Assembly (NCBI GenBank): GCA_027488755.1
Contig: JAIYAZ010000167.1
Coordinates: 1-64,000, forward strand
Source of the DNA: Verrucomicrobiaceae bacterium
Lineage (GTDB): Bacteria; Verrucomicrobiota; Verrucomicrobiia; Chthoniobacterales; JAATET01
Length of the DNA stretch: 64,000 nt
Reading direction: 5' to 3'
The notes under the pieces were generated by a model. It worked only from the letters and a program-made list of their open reading frames with translations. It ran no database searches and was not told the origin of the DNA. Of this stretch, positions 28,498 through 36,980 are shown one piece after another. The position numbers and the translations under genes are program-made. Within the stretch, counting starts at the first letter, position 1, and each line of letters opens with the position of its first letter.

Positions 28498-29649
28498 ATG
28501 CGTCCCTGGCTCCGCCTTTTCGCGCTCGTCCTCCCCGTCGTCACCGCCCTGCCGCTCGCCGCCGCGGAGTTCCGCGCCGCGTGGGTGGCCAGCGTGCACA
28601 ACATCAATTTCCCGTCGAAGCCCGGCCTCAGCGCCGAGTCGCAGAAGGCGCAGATTCTTCAAATTCTCGACGTAGCCAAGCGTGCGCGCCTGAACGCCCT
28701 GCTCGTGCAGGTCCGCCCCGAGGGCGACGCGCTCTACGAATCGGCCATCGAACCGTGGAGCCGCTTCCTCTCGGGCACGCAGGGCGTTTCCCCCGGCTAC
28801 GATCCGCTTGCCTTCTTCATCGCCGAGGGGCGCAAGCGCGGCATTGGCATTCACGCGTGGATCAATCCCTACCGCGTCGCCACGAACGCCGCCGCCGACC
28901 GCAGCTCGAAGAGCCCCGCCAGCCGCCTCGCCGGGAGCGTGCGCCGCGTCGGCCGCCAGCTCTGGATGGACCCCGGTTCCCCCGAGGCGCAGGACTACAT
29001 TGTGACCGTCGTGCGCGACCTCGTCCGCCGTTACCCCGTCGCCGGCGTGCACCTCGACGATTATTTCTATCCCTACCCGGAAACTTACTCCGGCCCCTTC
29101 CCCGACGAGGCCACCTACGCCCGCTACCGCGCCGCCGGCGGCAGCCTCGCCCGGGCCGACTGGCGCCGCCACAGCGTGAATACCCTCGTCCGCAAGCTCC
29201 AGGCCGCCGTGCACGGCACGCGTCCCGGCGCGCTCTTCGGCGTGAGCCCGTTCGGCATCTACACGAAAGGCCAGCCCGCTGACGTGAAGGCCGGCCTCGA
29301 CCAACTTAACGAGCTCTACTCCGACCCCGTCGCCTGGCTCCAGCAGGGCTGGGTCGATTACCTCGCGCCGCAGCTCTACTGGCGCGACGGCGGCCCGCAG
29401 AGCTTCACCGCGCTCCTCCGCTGGTGGCGCAACCCCGGCGTGAATCCCCGCGGCATCCCCATCTTTCCGGGCATTGCCATCGAGCGCTTGGGCGGCAAAC
29501 ACGACTGGCCCGCAGGCGAAATCGCCAAACAGCTCGACCTCACCCGCGCCATCGGCCCGCAGCCGAACGGCACCGGGTTCATCCTCTGGGATTTCGCCCC
29601 GCTGAAAAAGAACGCCAAGGGCATTCTCCCCGTCGTCGCGGGGAATTAA
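28498..29649 (+). CDS. Secreted GHL10-type glycoside hydrolase-like protein
   Basis: Secreted protein (383 aa) of the glycosyl-hydrolase-like 10 (DUF187/GHL10) family. A signal peptide of about 22 residues (MRPWLRLFALVLPVVTALPLAAA) is followed by the TIM-barrel start EFRAAWVASVHNINFPSKPG. Other hallmarks are ARLNALLVQVRPEGDALYESAIEPWS, IGIHAWINPYRV and GVHLDDYFYPYP. Family members are linked to cleavage of uncommon glycans or peptidoglycan; no substrate is established here. Confidence 0.86.
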   Translation: MRPWLRLFALVLPVVTALPLAAAEFRAAWVASVHNINFPSKPGLSAESQKAQILQILDVAKRARLNALLVQVRPEGDALYESAIEPWSRFLSGTQGVSPGYDPLAFFIAEGRKRGIGIHAWINPYRVATNAAADRSSKSPASRLAGSVRRVGRQLWMDPGSPEAQDYIVTVVRDLVRRYPVAGVHLDDYFYPYPETYSGPFPDEATYARYRAAGGSLARADWRRHSVNTLVRKLQAAVHGTRPGALFGVSPFGIYTKGQPADVKAGLDQLNELYSDPVAWLQQGWVDYLAPQLYWRDGGPQSFTALLRWWRNPGVNPRGIPIFPGIAIERLGGKHDWPAGEIAKQLDLTRAIGPQPNGTGFILWDFAPLKKNAKGILPVVAGN

Positions 29650-29673
29650 CCGTCACCATCGAAGCGCGCCGGC

Positions 29674-30390
29674 TCAGTCCTTGAGCGGCGCGGGCGTCGG
29701 CGGCGGATTGAGCGGGATCGCGGGCGTCACGCGAAACTGGCCGAGCCGGCGCAGGTAGGCCTGAAGCATCGAGTCGCACTTGGCGGCCAGCGCGGAGTCA
29801 ATGGCCGTCATTTTCCCGTAAAGCAGCCGATAGTATTCGCGGAGAGCCTGGCGCTTGCCCTCGTCGGTTTTCGCCGCCTCGGCCTGCTCGCGCAGACTGC
29901 GGACGGCGGGATCCTTGAGCACCTGAAGCCGGACCTGCTGGTAGCGCACCAGAAGTTTGCGCTCCTTTTCGTATTGGTTCTCCTGCGCGATGGCCGGCGG
30001 CGGCGGGGCCTCGGAGCTGGTGGGGTCCACCCCCTCGGGGATGAGCGCGTCAGGGTTTGGCAGGTCGCTCGGGGCCACCGCATCGGCGGGCAGCGGCTCG
30101 ATGCCCTCGACGGGCGCACCAAGATTCACGTCGCTGGGTTCGGGCAGAATGTCGGCCGAGTCAGCGGGACTCGCGCTGGGGCTGGGCCCCGGCGTCGGCT
30201 GGAGCGTGGGTTCATCGGCCGCCGGCGCGGCCGCGGGGCTGGGCGCCGGAGTCGGGCTCGGGGCCGCGGTCGCCGCGGGAGAGGGGCTCGGCGTCGCGGG
30301 AGCGGGTGTCGTCGTCGATTCCTGAGCGAGCACGGGCAGCGCGAGCGCGAGGACGGGCGCGGCGATCAGGGAAAACGGACGAATCTTCAT
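29674..30390 (-). CDS. Secreted Pro/Ala/Ser-rich protein (hypothetical)
   Basis: Not recognised. The 238-aa protein has a signal peptide (MKIRPFSLIAAPVLALALPVLAQ), then about 110 residues of low-complexity Pro/Ala/Ser/Thr sequence (PSPSPAATAAPSPTPAPSP-type), then a charged helical C-terminal part (QYEKERKLLVRYQQVRLQVLKDP onward). The start at 30390 gives the signal peptide; the longer ORF is antisense to pabB. The low-complexity region suggests a flexible spacer in the periplasm or cell surface. It converges with the GHL10 gene. Confidence 0.7.
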   Translation of the reverse strand: MKIRPFSLIAAPVLALALPVLAQESTTTPAPATPSPSPAATAAPSPTPAPSPAAAPAADEPTLQPTPGPSPSASPADSADILPEPSDVNLGAPVEGIEPLPADAVAPSDLPNPDALIPEGVDPTSSEAPPPPAIAQENQYEKERKLLVRYQQVRLQVLKDPAVRSLREQAEAAKTDEGKRQALREYYRLLYGKMTAIDSALAAKCDSMLQAYLRRLGQFRVTPAIPLNPPPTPAPLKD

Positions 30391-30467
30391 GAAGCGCGAG
30401 TAAAGCCGCCAGCGGGCGGGACTTGCAAACGAAACAGGTTTGTCTTCTGTTGGCAAGCCGCCACCCG

Positions 30468-31739
30468 ATGCTCCGCCGACCCGGACAGTTTCGCGAAATC
30501 CCGCTTCCGCTTTGCCCCGCGGAGGCCGCCGCCGGCCTCGCCCATCGACCGGGATTTGTGTTCCTCGACTCCGCCCTCGAGTCGCGCGGGGCGATCTCCC
30601 TCCTCGCCTCGGACCCCGAGATGATTCTCGACGGCGGCCCGGACGACTGGGGCCGGCTCGAGGCCGTGCTGGCCGACCGGCGCGTGGAAACCGGGGATTC
30701 CGGCCTGCCCCATGGCGCGGCGCTGGGGTGGTTCGGTTACGACGGGCGCTTTCGCTTTGGCCTGTATCCACACCTGCTCGTCTACATCCACGGCGAGGAC
30801 CGCTGGCTGGCCTTCGGCGAACCGGAATTACCCGAGCGCGATGCCGCCCCCGCGCCGGGTCGGGCCCCGGTTTTCCAGCCCGAGATCGAAGCCTCGACCT
30901 ATCACGCGATGGTCCGCCGCGCGCAAGGCTACATCGCCGCCGGCGACATCTACCAGGTGTGTCTCGCGCACCGCTTCCGCGCGGAATGGGCGGGGCCGAC
31001 CTGGCCGTTCTACGCGAGTCTGCGCCACTACTCGCCCGCCCCCTTCGCGGGATACCTCGCCCTGGGCGACACCACGCTGCTCGGCGCGTCGCCGGAGTCG
31101 TTTCTGCATCTCAGCGGACGCCACATCCGCACCCGCCCGATCAAGGGCACCCGCCCCCGCCGCGACGCGGGCGACGCCGACGAACGCTCCGCCTACGAGT
31201 TGATCACCTCGCCGAAGGAAATCGCCGAACTCGTGATGATCACCGACCTCGAGCGCAACGACCTCGGGCAGGTCTGCGAGTTCGGCAGCGTCCGCGTGAC
31301 CGACCTGCTGCGCCTCGAGCGCTTTGAGCAGGTGTTTCACCTCGTCTCGACGATTGAGGGCACGCTGCGCCCCGGCCTTTCCCACCTCGACGCCCTCGCC
31401 GCCTGCTTCCCGGGCGGATCGATCTCCGGGGCCCCGAAAAAGCGCGCCCGGGAAATCATCGCCGAGCTCGAGCCGGCCCCGCGCGGCATCTACACGGGCG
31501 CCGTCGGCTTCTTCGGCTTTAACGACGAGAGCCGCTTCAACATCGCGATCCGCTCCGTCGTCCAGCGCGGCGGCGAGGCCACCTTCCACGTCGGCGCCGG
31601 CATTGTCGCGGACTCCGTCGCCGAGCATGAATGGGAGGAAACGCTCCACAAAGCGGCCGGGATCCTCCTCGCGGCGGAACGCATGGCCGCCGGCGCTCCT
31701 AGCCCCGCGCCGAGACCAGGGCCCGAAGCATTTCACTGA
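30468..31739 (+). CDS. pabB: Aminodeoxychorismate synthase component I
   Basis: Chorismate-using enzyme of folate synthesis (423 aa). The chorismate-binding domain shows YIAAGDIYQVCLAHRF, ASPESFLHLSGRHIRTRPIKGTRPR, ITDLERNDLGQVCEFGSV and FPGGSISGAPKKRAREII. The PIKGT motif (with Lys) is the PabB type; anthranilate synthase TrpE normally has PIAGT. The start MLRRPGQFREIPLPLCP at 30468 is preferred over the track start 15 codons upstream. The stop overlaps the convergent lipoprotein gene by 41 bases. Confidence 0.9.
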   Translation: MLRRPGQFREIPLPLCPAEAAAGLAHRPGFVFLDSALESRGAISLLASDPEMILDGGPDDWGRLEAVLADRRVETGDSGLPHGAALGWFGYDGRFRFGLYPHLLVYIHGEDRWLAFGEPELPERDAAPAPGRAPVFQPEIEASTYHAMVRRAQGYIAAGDIYQVCLAHRFRAEWAGPTWPFYASLRHYSPAPFAGYLALGDTTLLGASPESFLHLSGRHIRTRPIKGTRPRRDAGDADERSAYELITSPKEIAELVMITDLERNDLGQVCEFGSVRVTDLLRLERFEQVFHLVSTIEGTLRPGLSHLDALAACFPGGSISGAPKKRAREIIAELEPAPRGIYTGAVGFFGFNDESRFNIAIRSVVQRGGEATFHVGAGIVADSVAEHEWEETLHKAAGILLAAERMAAGAPSPAPRPGPEAFH

Positions 31740-32310
31740 ACGCGAGGCGCACCGCTTCGTTCCAACCCGTCACGAGTGCCTCGGGCGTGCGGCCCGACAC
31801 GGGCACGGACTGGCGGAACGTGCGGTCGAGCACGACCACGCGACCGTCGGCGGTGCGGCGGAAAACCTGCACTCGCAGGGCCACCACCGCCCGGGGCGCG
31901 GAAGGTTCGCGAAAATCCCCCGCCAGCTCCACCAGACTCGCCTCGATGAGATCGTCCTGTCCCCCCTGCCCCACCGGCTCGGCCACGAAGCGGTAATAAC
32001 CCGAGTCGCGCACCCATTTGCGCAGCATGCCGGTGAAGAGATCCGCCGGAGCGGCCAGAAATTGATGGTAGGGATCCGTCTCCCAGCGGCCGCCGGCAAG
32101 CTGGTAAACAAAGCCGCTGCCGGCAAAGGGCGCGGCCACCTCAACGTAATTCACCGCGGCGGTCGCGTTGCCGCCCAGGGCCCGCAGCGAGGGCGCCGGC
32201 CCCGGATCGAGCGCGTAGAACTTCGTCTCCGGGCGTGGTCCCAACGCGCACCCCGCCACCAGACCAAGCAGGCCGCAAAGGGCCACAATTCGCCACGTCG
32301 CCGCCTTCAT
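31699..32310 (-). CDS. ABC-transport auxiliary lipoprotein (PqiC/DUF330-like)
   Basis: Outer-membrane lipoprotein (203 aa) that is last in the Mla-type operon. The lipobox is LLGLVAGC (Cys at about residue 21). The domain begins KFYALDPGPAP, as in ABC-type transport auxiliary lipoproteins, and ends with LVTGWNEAVRLAFSEML. Family members partner MCE proteins at the outer membrane in phospholipid transport. The start overlaps the mlaD stop by 4 bases, and the 3' end overlaps pabB on the other strand. Confidence 0.85.
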   Translation of the reverse strand: MKAATWRIVALCGLLGLVAGCALGPRPETKFYALDPGPAPSLRALGGNATAAVNYVEVAAPFAGSGFVYQLAGGRWETDPYHQFLAAPADLFTGMLRKWVRDSGYYRFVAEPVGQGGQDDLIEASLVELAGDFREPSAPRAVVALRVQVFRRTADGRVVVLDRTFRQSVPVSGRTPEALVTGWNEAVRLAFSEMLRALVSARG

Positions 32311-33263
32311 CGTTTGCGGGGCGGTTCGGGTTGGAGCACCTTCACGGGCGCCGCCGGCCGGCTGAAAATCAACCGGGAGGGATCCCGCGCCAGGTCGGCG
32401 CTGAGGGTGCGGAGATTCTCGGAGATCACGCGCATGTTGGCCAGCGCGGCGGCCACGTCGTCGGCGTTCAACCGCGAGGCTGGCTCAAGGTTCGCGAGCA
32501 CCTGGCGGAGTTGATCGTTGGATCGCTGGACCTGCCGCAGCAGCGCCTGCGTCTCGGCGCTGAGTTCCTTCACCTGCGCCTCGTCGATGGCCCGCGAGAC
32601 GTCCTGGAAAAGCTTCTGCGCATCAGTGCTCAATTTGTCGATCTGCGCGCCGGTGACGACTTTGTTCAGATTCGCGAGCAGCTCCTCGGTGCTGTCGCTG
32701 ATGCCCTTGATGTTGAGATTCTCGATCTCGCGCATGATGCGGTTGAGCGAGTCGAGCATGTTGGTAATTTCGCCCGGCGCGTAGGGCAGAAAATAATGCC
32801 GCGGCTGCCAGTTGATCTTAATGGGCGCAAACCGCGAGGGATCGAGGTAGTTGATCTCGATGTAGTTCAGGCCCGTGATGCCCTGGGGCTCGATTTGCGC
32901 CCGCAGTCCGGCCTTGATCCCGCGATCCAGCAATTCCTGGAAATCCTCCACGTCGAACATCCCGGGGAAGATCTCCTTGTCGATCTCCATGAGGATCACG
33001 ACGTAGTTGACGACGGAGGTCCGGTCGACCTCCGGATACTCGGTGAAAAGGAAGCCGATGTTGCTGACCCGGCCGACCGTGACGCCGCGAAATTTCACGG
33101 GCGACCCGACCTCGATGCCCTGCACGGTCGAGTCCACGTAGGTCTCGAGGGAAATCTTCTCCTTGAAGATCTGACCCAGCCCGAAAATCACGAGCCCGCC
33201 CGCCAGAAGCAGCAGGCCGACAATGATGAACACGCCAATGCGGAAATAGCGGGCGTCCTTCAC
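32307..33263 (-). CDS. mlaD: MlaD/MCE-family periplasmic lipid-binding protein
   Basis: Inner-membrane-anchored MCE protein (318 aa). A single N-terminal helix (IGVFIIVGLLLLAGGLVIFGLG) is followed by the MCE domain (LETYVDSTVQGIEVGSPVKFRGVTVGRVSNIGF). The C-terminal half is a long helical region (DSLNRIMREIENLNIKG onward), longer than Escherichia coli MlaD (183 aa) and closer to PqiB/LetB-type or verrucomicrobial forms. It binds and passes phospholipid between the permease and the outer membrane lipoprotein. Confidence 0.9.
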   Translation of the reverse strand: MKDARYFRIGVFIIVGLLLLAGGLVIFGLGQIFKEKISLETYVDSTVQGIEVGSPVKFRGVTVGRVSNIGFLFTEYPEVDRTSVVNYVVILMEIDKEIFPGMFDVEDFQELLDRGIKAGLRAQIEPQGITGLNYIEINYLDPSRFAPIKINWQPRHYFLPYAPGEITNMLDSLNRIMREIENLNIKGISDSTEELLANLNKVVTGAQIDKLSTDAQKLFQDVSRAIDEAQVKELSAETQALLRQVQRSNDQLRQVLANLEPASRLNADDVAAALANMRVISENLRTLSADLARDPSRLIFSRPAAPVKVLQPEPPRKR

Positions 33264-34033
33264 GCGGGCACCTCCCCCGCCTCGCGGTGGAAAAACCGGC
33301 GCACAAACGGCTCCGTGGAATGATCCCGCAAATCCGCCGGGTCCCCCTCGGCGATGATTCCCTGGCGTTGCTTGTCGAGCATGATCACACGGTCTGCCAC
33401 CGCATAAATGCTCGGCAGCTCGTGGGTGACAATCACGAATGTTGTCCCCACGGTTTGATTCAGGCGCAATATCAGCGCATCGAGATCGGCGGAGGTCACC
33501 GGATCCAGACCCGCCGACGGCTCGTCGAGAAAGACCACCGCGGGGTCCAGCGCCATCGCCCGCGCAATCGCCGCCCGCTTCTGCATGCCGCCGCTCAGCT
33601 CACTCGGCAGCTTTGCCCGCGAGCTCTCCAGCCCCACCAGACGCAGTTTCATCCACGCCATCAGCTCCATCGCCTCGTCCGGAAGGCTCGTGTATTCCTC
33701 GAGCGGCAGTCGCACGTTTTCCGCGATCGTCATCGAGCCGAACAACGCCCCGCTCTGGTAGGAAACGCCGATGCGTTTCAGAATCGAACGCCGCTGCGCG
33801 CCCCTCGCCGCCACCAGATTCTCGCCCTCGATCAACACCTCCCCGCTCATCGGCGGATACAGCCCGATTAAATGCTTGAGCAGCGTGCTCTTGCCGCAGC
33901 CCGAGCCGCCGAGGATCACAAAAATCTCCCCGCGCCGCACGTCGAAGGTCACGTCGCGCAGCACCACCGTGTCGCCATACCCGATCGTTAGATCGCGCGC
34001 CTGAATGATCGGATCGGAGCCCGCCGCCTTCAT
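33260..34033 (-). CDS. mlaF: MlaF-like ABC transporter ATP-binding protein
   Basis: ATPase of the lipid transporter (257 aa). Walker A GGSGCGKST, signature LSGGMQKRAAIARA, Walker B VVFLDEPSAGLDP and the H-loop VTHEL are all in place. The DTVVLRDVTFDVRRGE start and the LVGLESSRAKLPSEL segment match Mla/Mkl-type ATPases. The start MKAAGSDPII at 34033 overlaps the permease stop by 4 bases; the longer ORF is its shadow. Confidence 0.93.
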   Translation of the reverse strand: MKAAGSDPIIQARDLTIGYGDTVVLRDVTFDVRRGEIFVILGGSGCGKSTLLKHLIGLYPPMSGEVLIEGENLVAARGAQRRSILKRIGVSYQSGALFGSMTIAENVRLPLEEYTSLPDEAMELMAWMKLRLVGLESSRAKLPSELSGGMQKRAAIARAMALDPAVVFLDEPSAGLDPVTSADLDALILRLNQTVGTTFVIVTHELPSIYAVADRVIMLDKQRQGIIAEGDPADLRDHSTEPFVRRFFHREAGEVPA

Positions 34034-35136
34034 AGCTTGATCGCGTAAAACACCACCGCAAACAACGCGTCCACCACGATGATCAGAAAGATCCCGCTCA
34101 CCACCGCGCGCGTGGTCGACTCGCCCACCGCGCTTGCGCCTGACTTGGTCTGCAGGCCGCGAAGGCAGCCGATACCGCCGACCAGGGCGCCGAAAAAGAA
34201 GGCCTTGATGATCCCCGCCAGCACGTCGTTCACGCCTACCGCGCCCACGAGCTGATTGTAAACCGCCGCCCACGGGTGGCCGAACAGCATCACCACCATC
34301 AGCCCGCCCGCGATGCCCACCACGTTCGCGTAAACCGTCAGCAGCGGCGTCACGATGATCGCCGCCATCAGCTTCGGCACGACGAGAAACCGCACGGGAT
34401 CAATCCCCATCGTGGTCAACGCGTTGACCTCCTCGTTCACCTTCATCGTGCCGATCTCCGCGGCAAACGCCGACCCCGAGCGCCCCGCGAGCACGATCGC
34501 CGTCATGATGCCCCCGAGCTCGCGCAGCATGGCGAGTGCGACGAGGTTCACGACAAAGATATCCACGCCGAATTGCTGCAGCGGCACCGTCGACTGGAAC
34601 GCCATGATCATGCCGGTGAGAAACCCGATCATGCCCACGATCACGAGCGCATTCACCCCCGCCGTCTCGACCGTCCGCCACATGTCGCCCCAGCGCACGC
34701 GGTCCGGACGAAGCAGCCCGGCCAGCACGGCCACCGTCGCCTGGCCGGTGAACGTCAATTGCTCGGCCACGTCCCCCGCCATCGCGACCGCGAGCCGCCC
34801 CACGGCCACCGGCGCGGATTCCGGTCGGGATTTCTCCGGCTTCAGCGAAGGAAAATCCCCGCTGCCGTAGGGCTTGAGGAGCGAGGCCACCTCGGCGGAG
34901 ACATTCTCCAGGCGCGCCCCCTGCCCCTGCTGCAGCTCGTAAAGCAAAGCCGCGCCGGCGGAGTCGCACCGCTCAACCGCCGCGAGATCAATCACCACGC
35001 CTTTGTCGGCGGCCTCCTTCGCGGGAGCCCACACCTCCGCCACGCCCGCCGCATCAAGGTCCCCGGAAAGCACAATCCGGGTCGGCTCGCCGGCGCGGGC
35101 TCGCTGGACATCGATCAGCGCGGCGCGGGCAGGCAT
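34030..35136 (-). CDS. mlaE: MlaE-type permease with N-terminal STAS domain
   Basis: Inner-membrane permease of the lipid transporter (368 aa). The first ~100 residues look like a STAS domain (RIVLSGDLDAAGVAEVWAP...VIDLAAVERCDSAGAALLYEL), the role played in Escherichia coli by the separate protein MlaB. The rest is the MlaE permease: IVGMIGFLTGMIMAFQS, ELGGIMTAIVLAGRSGSAFAAEIGTMKVNEEVNAL and GAVGVNDVLAGIIKAFFFG. The fusion fixes regulator and permease at 1:1. It heads the operon mlaE-mlaF-mlaD-lipoprotein. Confidence 0.93.
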   Translation of the reverse strand: MPARAALIDVQRARAGEPTRIVLSGDLDAAGVAEVWAPAKEAADKGVVIDLAAVERCDSAGAALLYELQQGQGARLENVSAEVASLLKPYGSGDFPSLKPEKSRPESAPVAVGRLAVAMAGDVAEQLTFTGQATVAVLAGLLRPDRVRWGDMWRTVETAGVNALVIVGMIGFLTGMIMAFQSTVPLQQFGVDIFVVNLVALAMLRELGGIMTAIVLAGRSGSAFAAEIGTMKVNEEVNALTTMGIDPVRFLVVPKLMAAIIVTPLLTVYANVVGIAGGLMVVMLFGHPWAAVYNQLVGAVGVNDVLAGIIKAFFFGALVGGIGCLRGLQTKSGASAVGESTTRAVVSGIFLIIVVDALFAVVFYAIKL

Positions 35137-35183
35137 GCCCCATTACTACCGGGGAGCCGCCCCGCCGTCGAGCGGATGCACCG

Positions 35184-36977
35184 TCACGCGGAGAGGCCCA
35201 GCGCCTGCTCAAGCTCGCGGGAACCACCGCCCACGGGACAGCCCAGCACATCGGCCACCGCCCGCAGCAGCAGCGCCGCCCGGCCGGGGGCCGGACCGAC
35301 CGTCGCCACGCAGGCCCGGTAAACCTTTCGCCGCGTGGCCGGATCGCCCTCCGCCAACCGCTCCAGCGCCGCGCCGACCGCCCGCAGATCCGTCCCGGGC
35401 GTGGCTTCCATGGGAAACGCCCCCGGCTTGAGATTCAAACTCGCCACCCCGGCCTGGAGCGCGTCGTTCCGCCCGGCGTCATCCGTCGCCACGGCCCCCG
35501 CCAACGCCGCCAACACGACGCTCAGATCCGGCAGGAGCGGCACCACGGAGCGATACCGCACCGCCGGCCCGCGGCTGCGGGTGAAGAAGTGATCCACGTG
35601 CCGCACGAGCGCCTGATGCAGCACAAACTCGAGCACATCGACCTCGCCATCCGCCTCCACCAGGCCGCGCACCCGCGCGCGAAACGCCGCGTATTGCGTC
35701 GGCGAAAGCGTGCGCAGCGCGGGCAGCGCGAGATCAATCACCGCCAGGGGGTCCGTGATCTCCCCCCGCCGCGCCAGTTCGCGTTCCACCTCCGCGCCCT
35801 CCTCGGGTGAGAGCGCAAGCCCCGTCAACTGCCGCTCGCGCGTCGCGCCATCCGCGCTCAGCAGCAGGGCGTAGATCATCGCCACGGCATGCCCGCTCTC
35901 CCGCGCCCCGGTGCGCGCAAAAGCCGGCATCGCCGCGAGCCCCGCCACGCCCGGTCCGACCTCCGCTCCCGACCCCGAAGCGGCGGCGGAAACCTCCCCG
36001 TCTGGAGCCTGAAAGCCCGGCGCGACCGCGCGAATCCGCTCGGCAATCGGCGGATGCGTTGCGAACCAGCCGACGAACGACTCGCGCAGCCCGTTCCCGA
36101 AAAAGAGGTGGCTCGCCTCCTCCGCGCGGGCCGATTGCAGTCGCGAGCCCGCGCGGTCGATTTTCCAAAGCGCGCCGGCGATGCCGTCGGGATTGCGCGT
36201 GAATTGAACCGCGGACGCATCCGCCAGAAACTCCCGCTGCCGGCTCACCGCCGCCTTGATCAGCCGCGCAAAAAACACGCCGATCGAGCCCACCAGCCAG
36301 AGCGCCGCGCCCATCGCAAAAATCGGCACGGCCGATTTGTTCCCGTCGCGGTCGGAGCGCGCGCCTCCGCCCAGCCGAAGACCCCACTCGAAAAGAATCC
36401 GCCCAAGAATCGCGAGGAGCAGGATGCCATTCAGCGCGCCCATGAGCCGCAGATTCAACCGCATGTCCCCGTTCAGGATGTGGCTGAACTCATGGGCCAC
36501 GACGCCCTGCAACTGCTCGCGGTTGAGGCTCTCCAGCGTGCCGCGCGTGACGGCCACCACCGCGTCGCCCGGCGTGTTGCCGGCGGCAAAGGCGTTGATC
36601 GCCGCCTCGTCGTCGAGCACGTAAACGTCGGGAACCGGCACGCCCGAGGCGAGGGCCATCTCCTCGACGACGTTGCGCAACTGCTGCTCCTGCAAGCTGG
36701 CCGGCTGGGGCCCGAGCGGGCGGCCGCCGAGCATTTCGGCCACGACGCGGCCGCCCTGCGCGAGCTCCGCGATGCGGTAGAGCGAACCCGCAAGCACGAC
36801 CACCAGCACCCCGCCCGCGATCATCCCGAGCAGGTGCAGGTCGGTAAACGGCCGGCCGAACGCCCACGCCGCCAGCACGTGCAGCGTGGCAATGATGCCC
36901 AGCACCGCGAGGACAAAATAAACGAGCAGCCAGCGCGTGCGCCGATGGGCCCGGGCCTGGCGGTCGAAGAAGTCCAT
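35184..36977 (-). CDS. M48-family zinc metallopeptidase (HtpX-like) with long C-terminal region
   Basis: Membrane-embedded zinc peptidase (597 aa). Two N-terminal transmembrane helices precede the HExxH site in VVAHEFSHILNGDMRLNL. Two more helices follow, and the downstream Glu ligand is in QREFLADASAVQFTR. About 280 extra residues after GNGLRESFVGWFATHPPIAERI are not in the HtpX core and have no recognised domain. It probably degrades or monitors membrane proteins. The alpha/beta hydrolase gene ends 3 bases upstream. Confidence 0.87.
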   Translation of the reverse strand: MDFFDRQARAHRRTRWLLVYFVLAVLGIIATLHVLAAWAFGRPFTDLHLLGMIAGGVLVVVLAGSLYRIAELAQGGRVVAEMLGGRPLGPQPASLQEQQLRNVVEEMALASGVPVPDVYVLDDEAAINAFAAGNTPGDAVVAVTRGTLESLNREQLQGVVAHEFSHILNGDMRLNLRLMGALNGILLLAILGRILFEWGLRLGGGARSDRDGNKSAVPIFAMGAALWLVGSIGVFFARLIKAAVSRQREFLADASAVQFTRNPDGIAGALWKIDRAGSRLQSARAEEASHLFFGNGLRESFVGWFATHPPIAERIRAVAPGFQAPDGEVSAAASGSGAEVGPGVAGLAAMPAFARTGARESGHAVAMIYALLLSADGATRERQLTGLALSPEEGAEVERELARRGEITDPLAVIDLALPALRTLSPTQYAAFRARVRGLVEADGEVDVLEFVLHQALVRHVDHFFTRSRGPAVRYRSVVPLLPDLSVVLAALAGAVATDDAGRNDALQAGVASLNLKPGAFPMEATPGTDLRAVGAALERLAEGDPATRRKVYRACVATVGPAPGRAALLLRAVADVLGCPVGGGSRELEQALGLSA

Positions 36978-36980
36978 GGC

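Noticed and set aside
29674-30390. Pro/Ser/Thr-rich protein as a PEP-CTERM or autotransporter passenger
   Set aside because: No VPEP-hydrophobic-basic tail and no barrel follow; only the signal peptide and spacer are supported.
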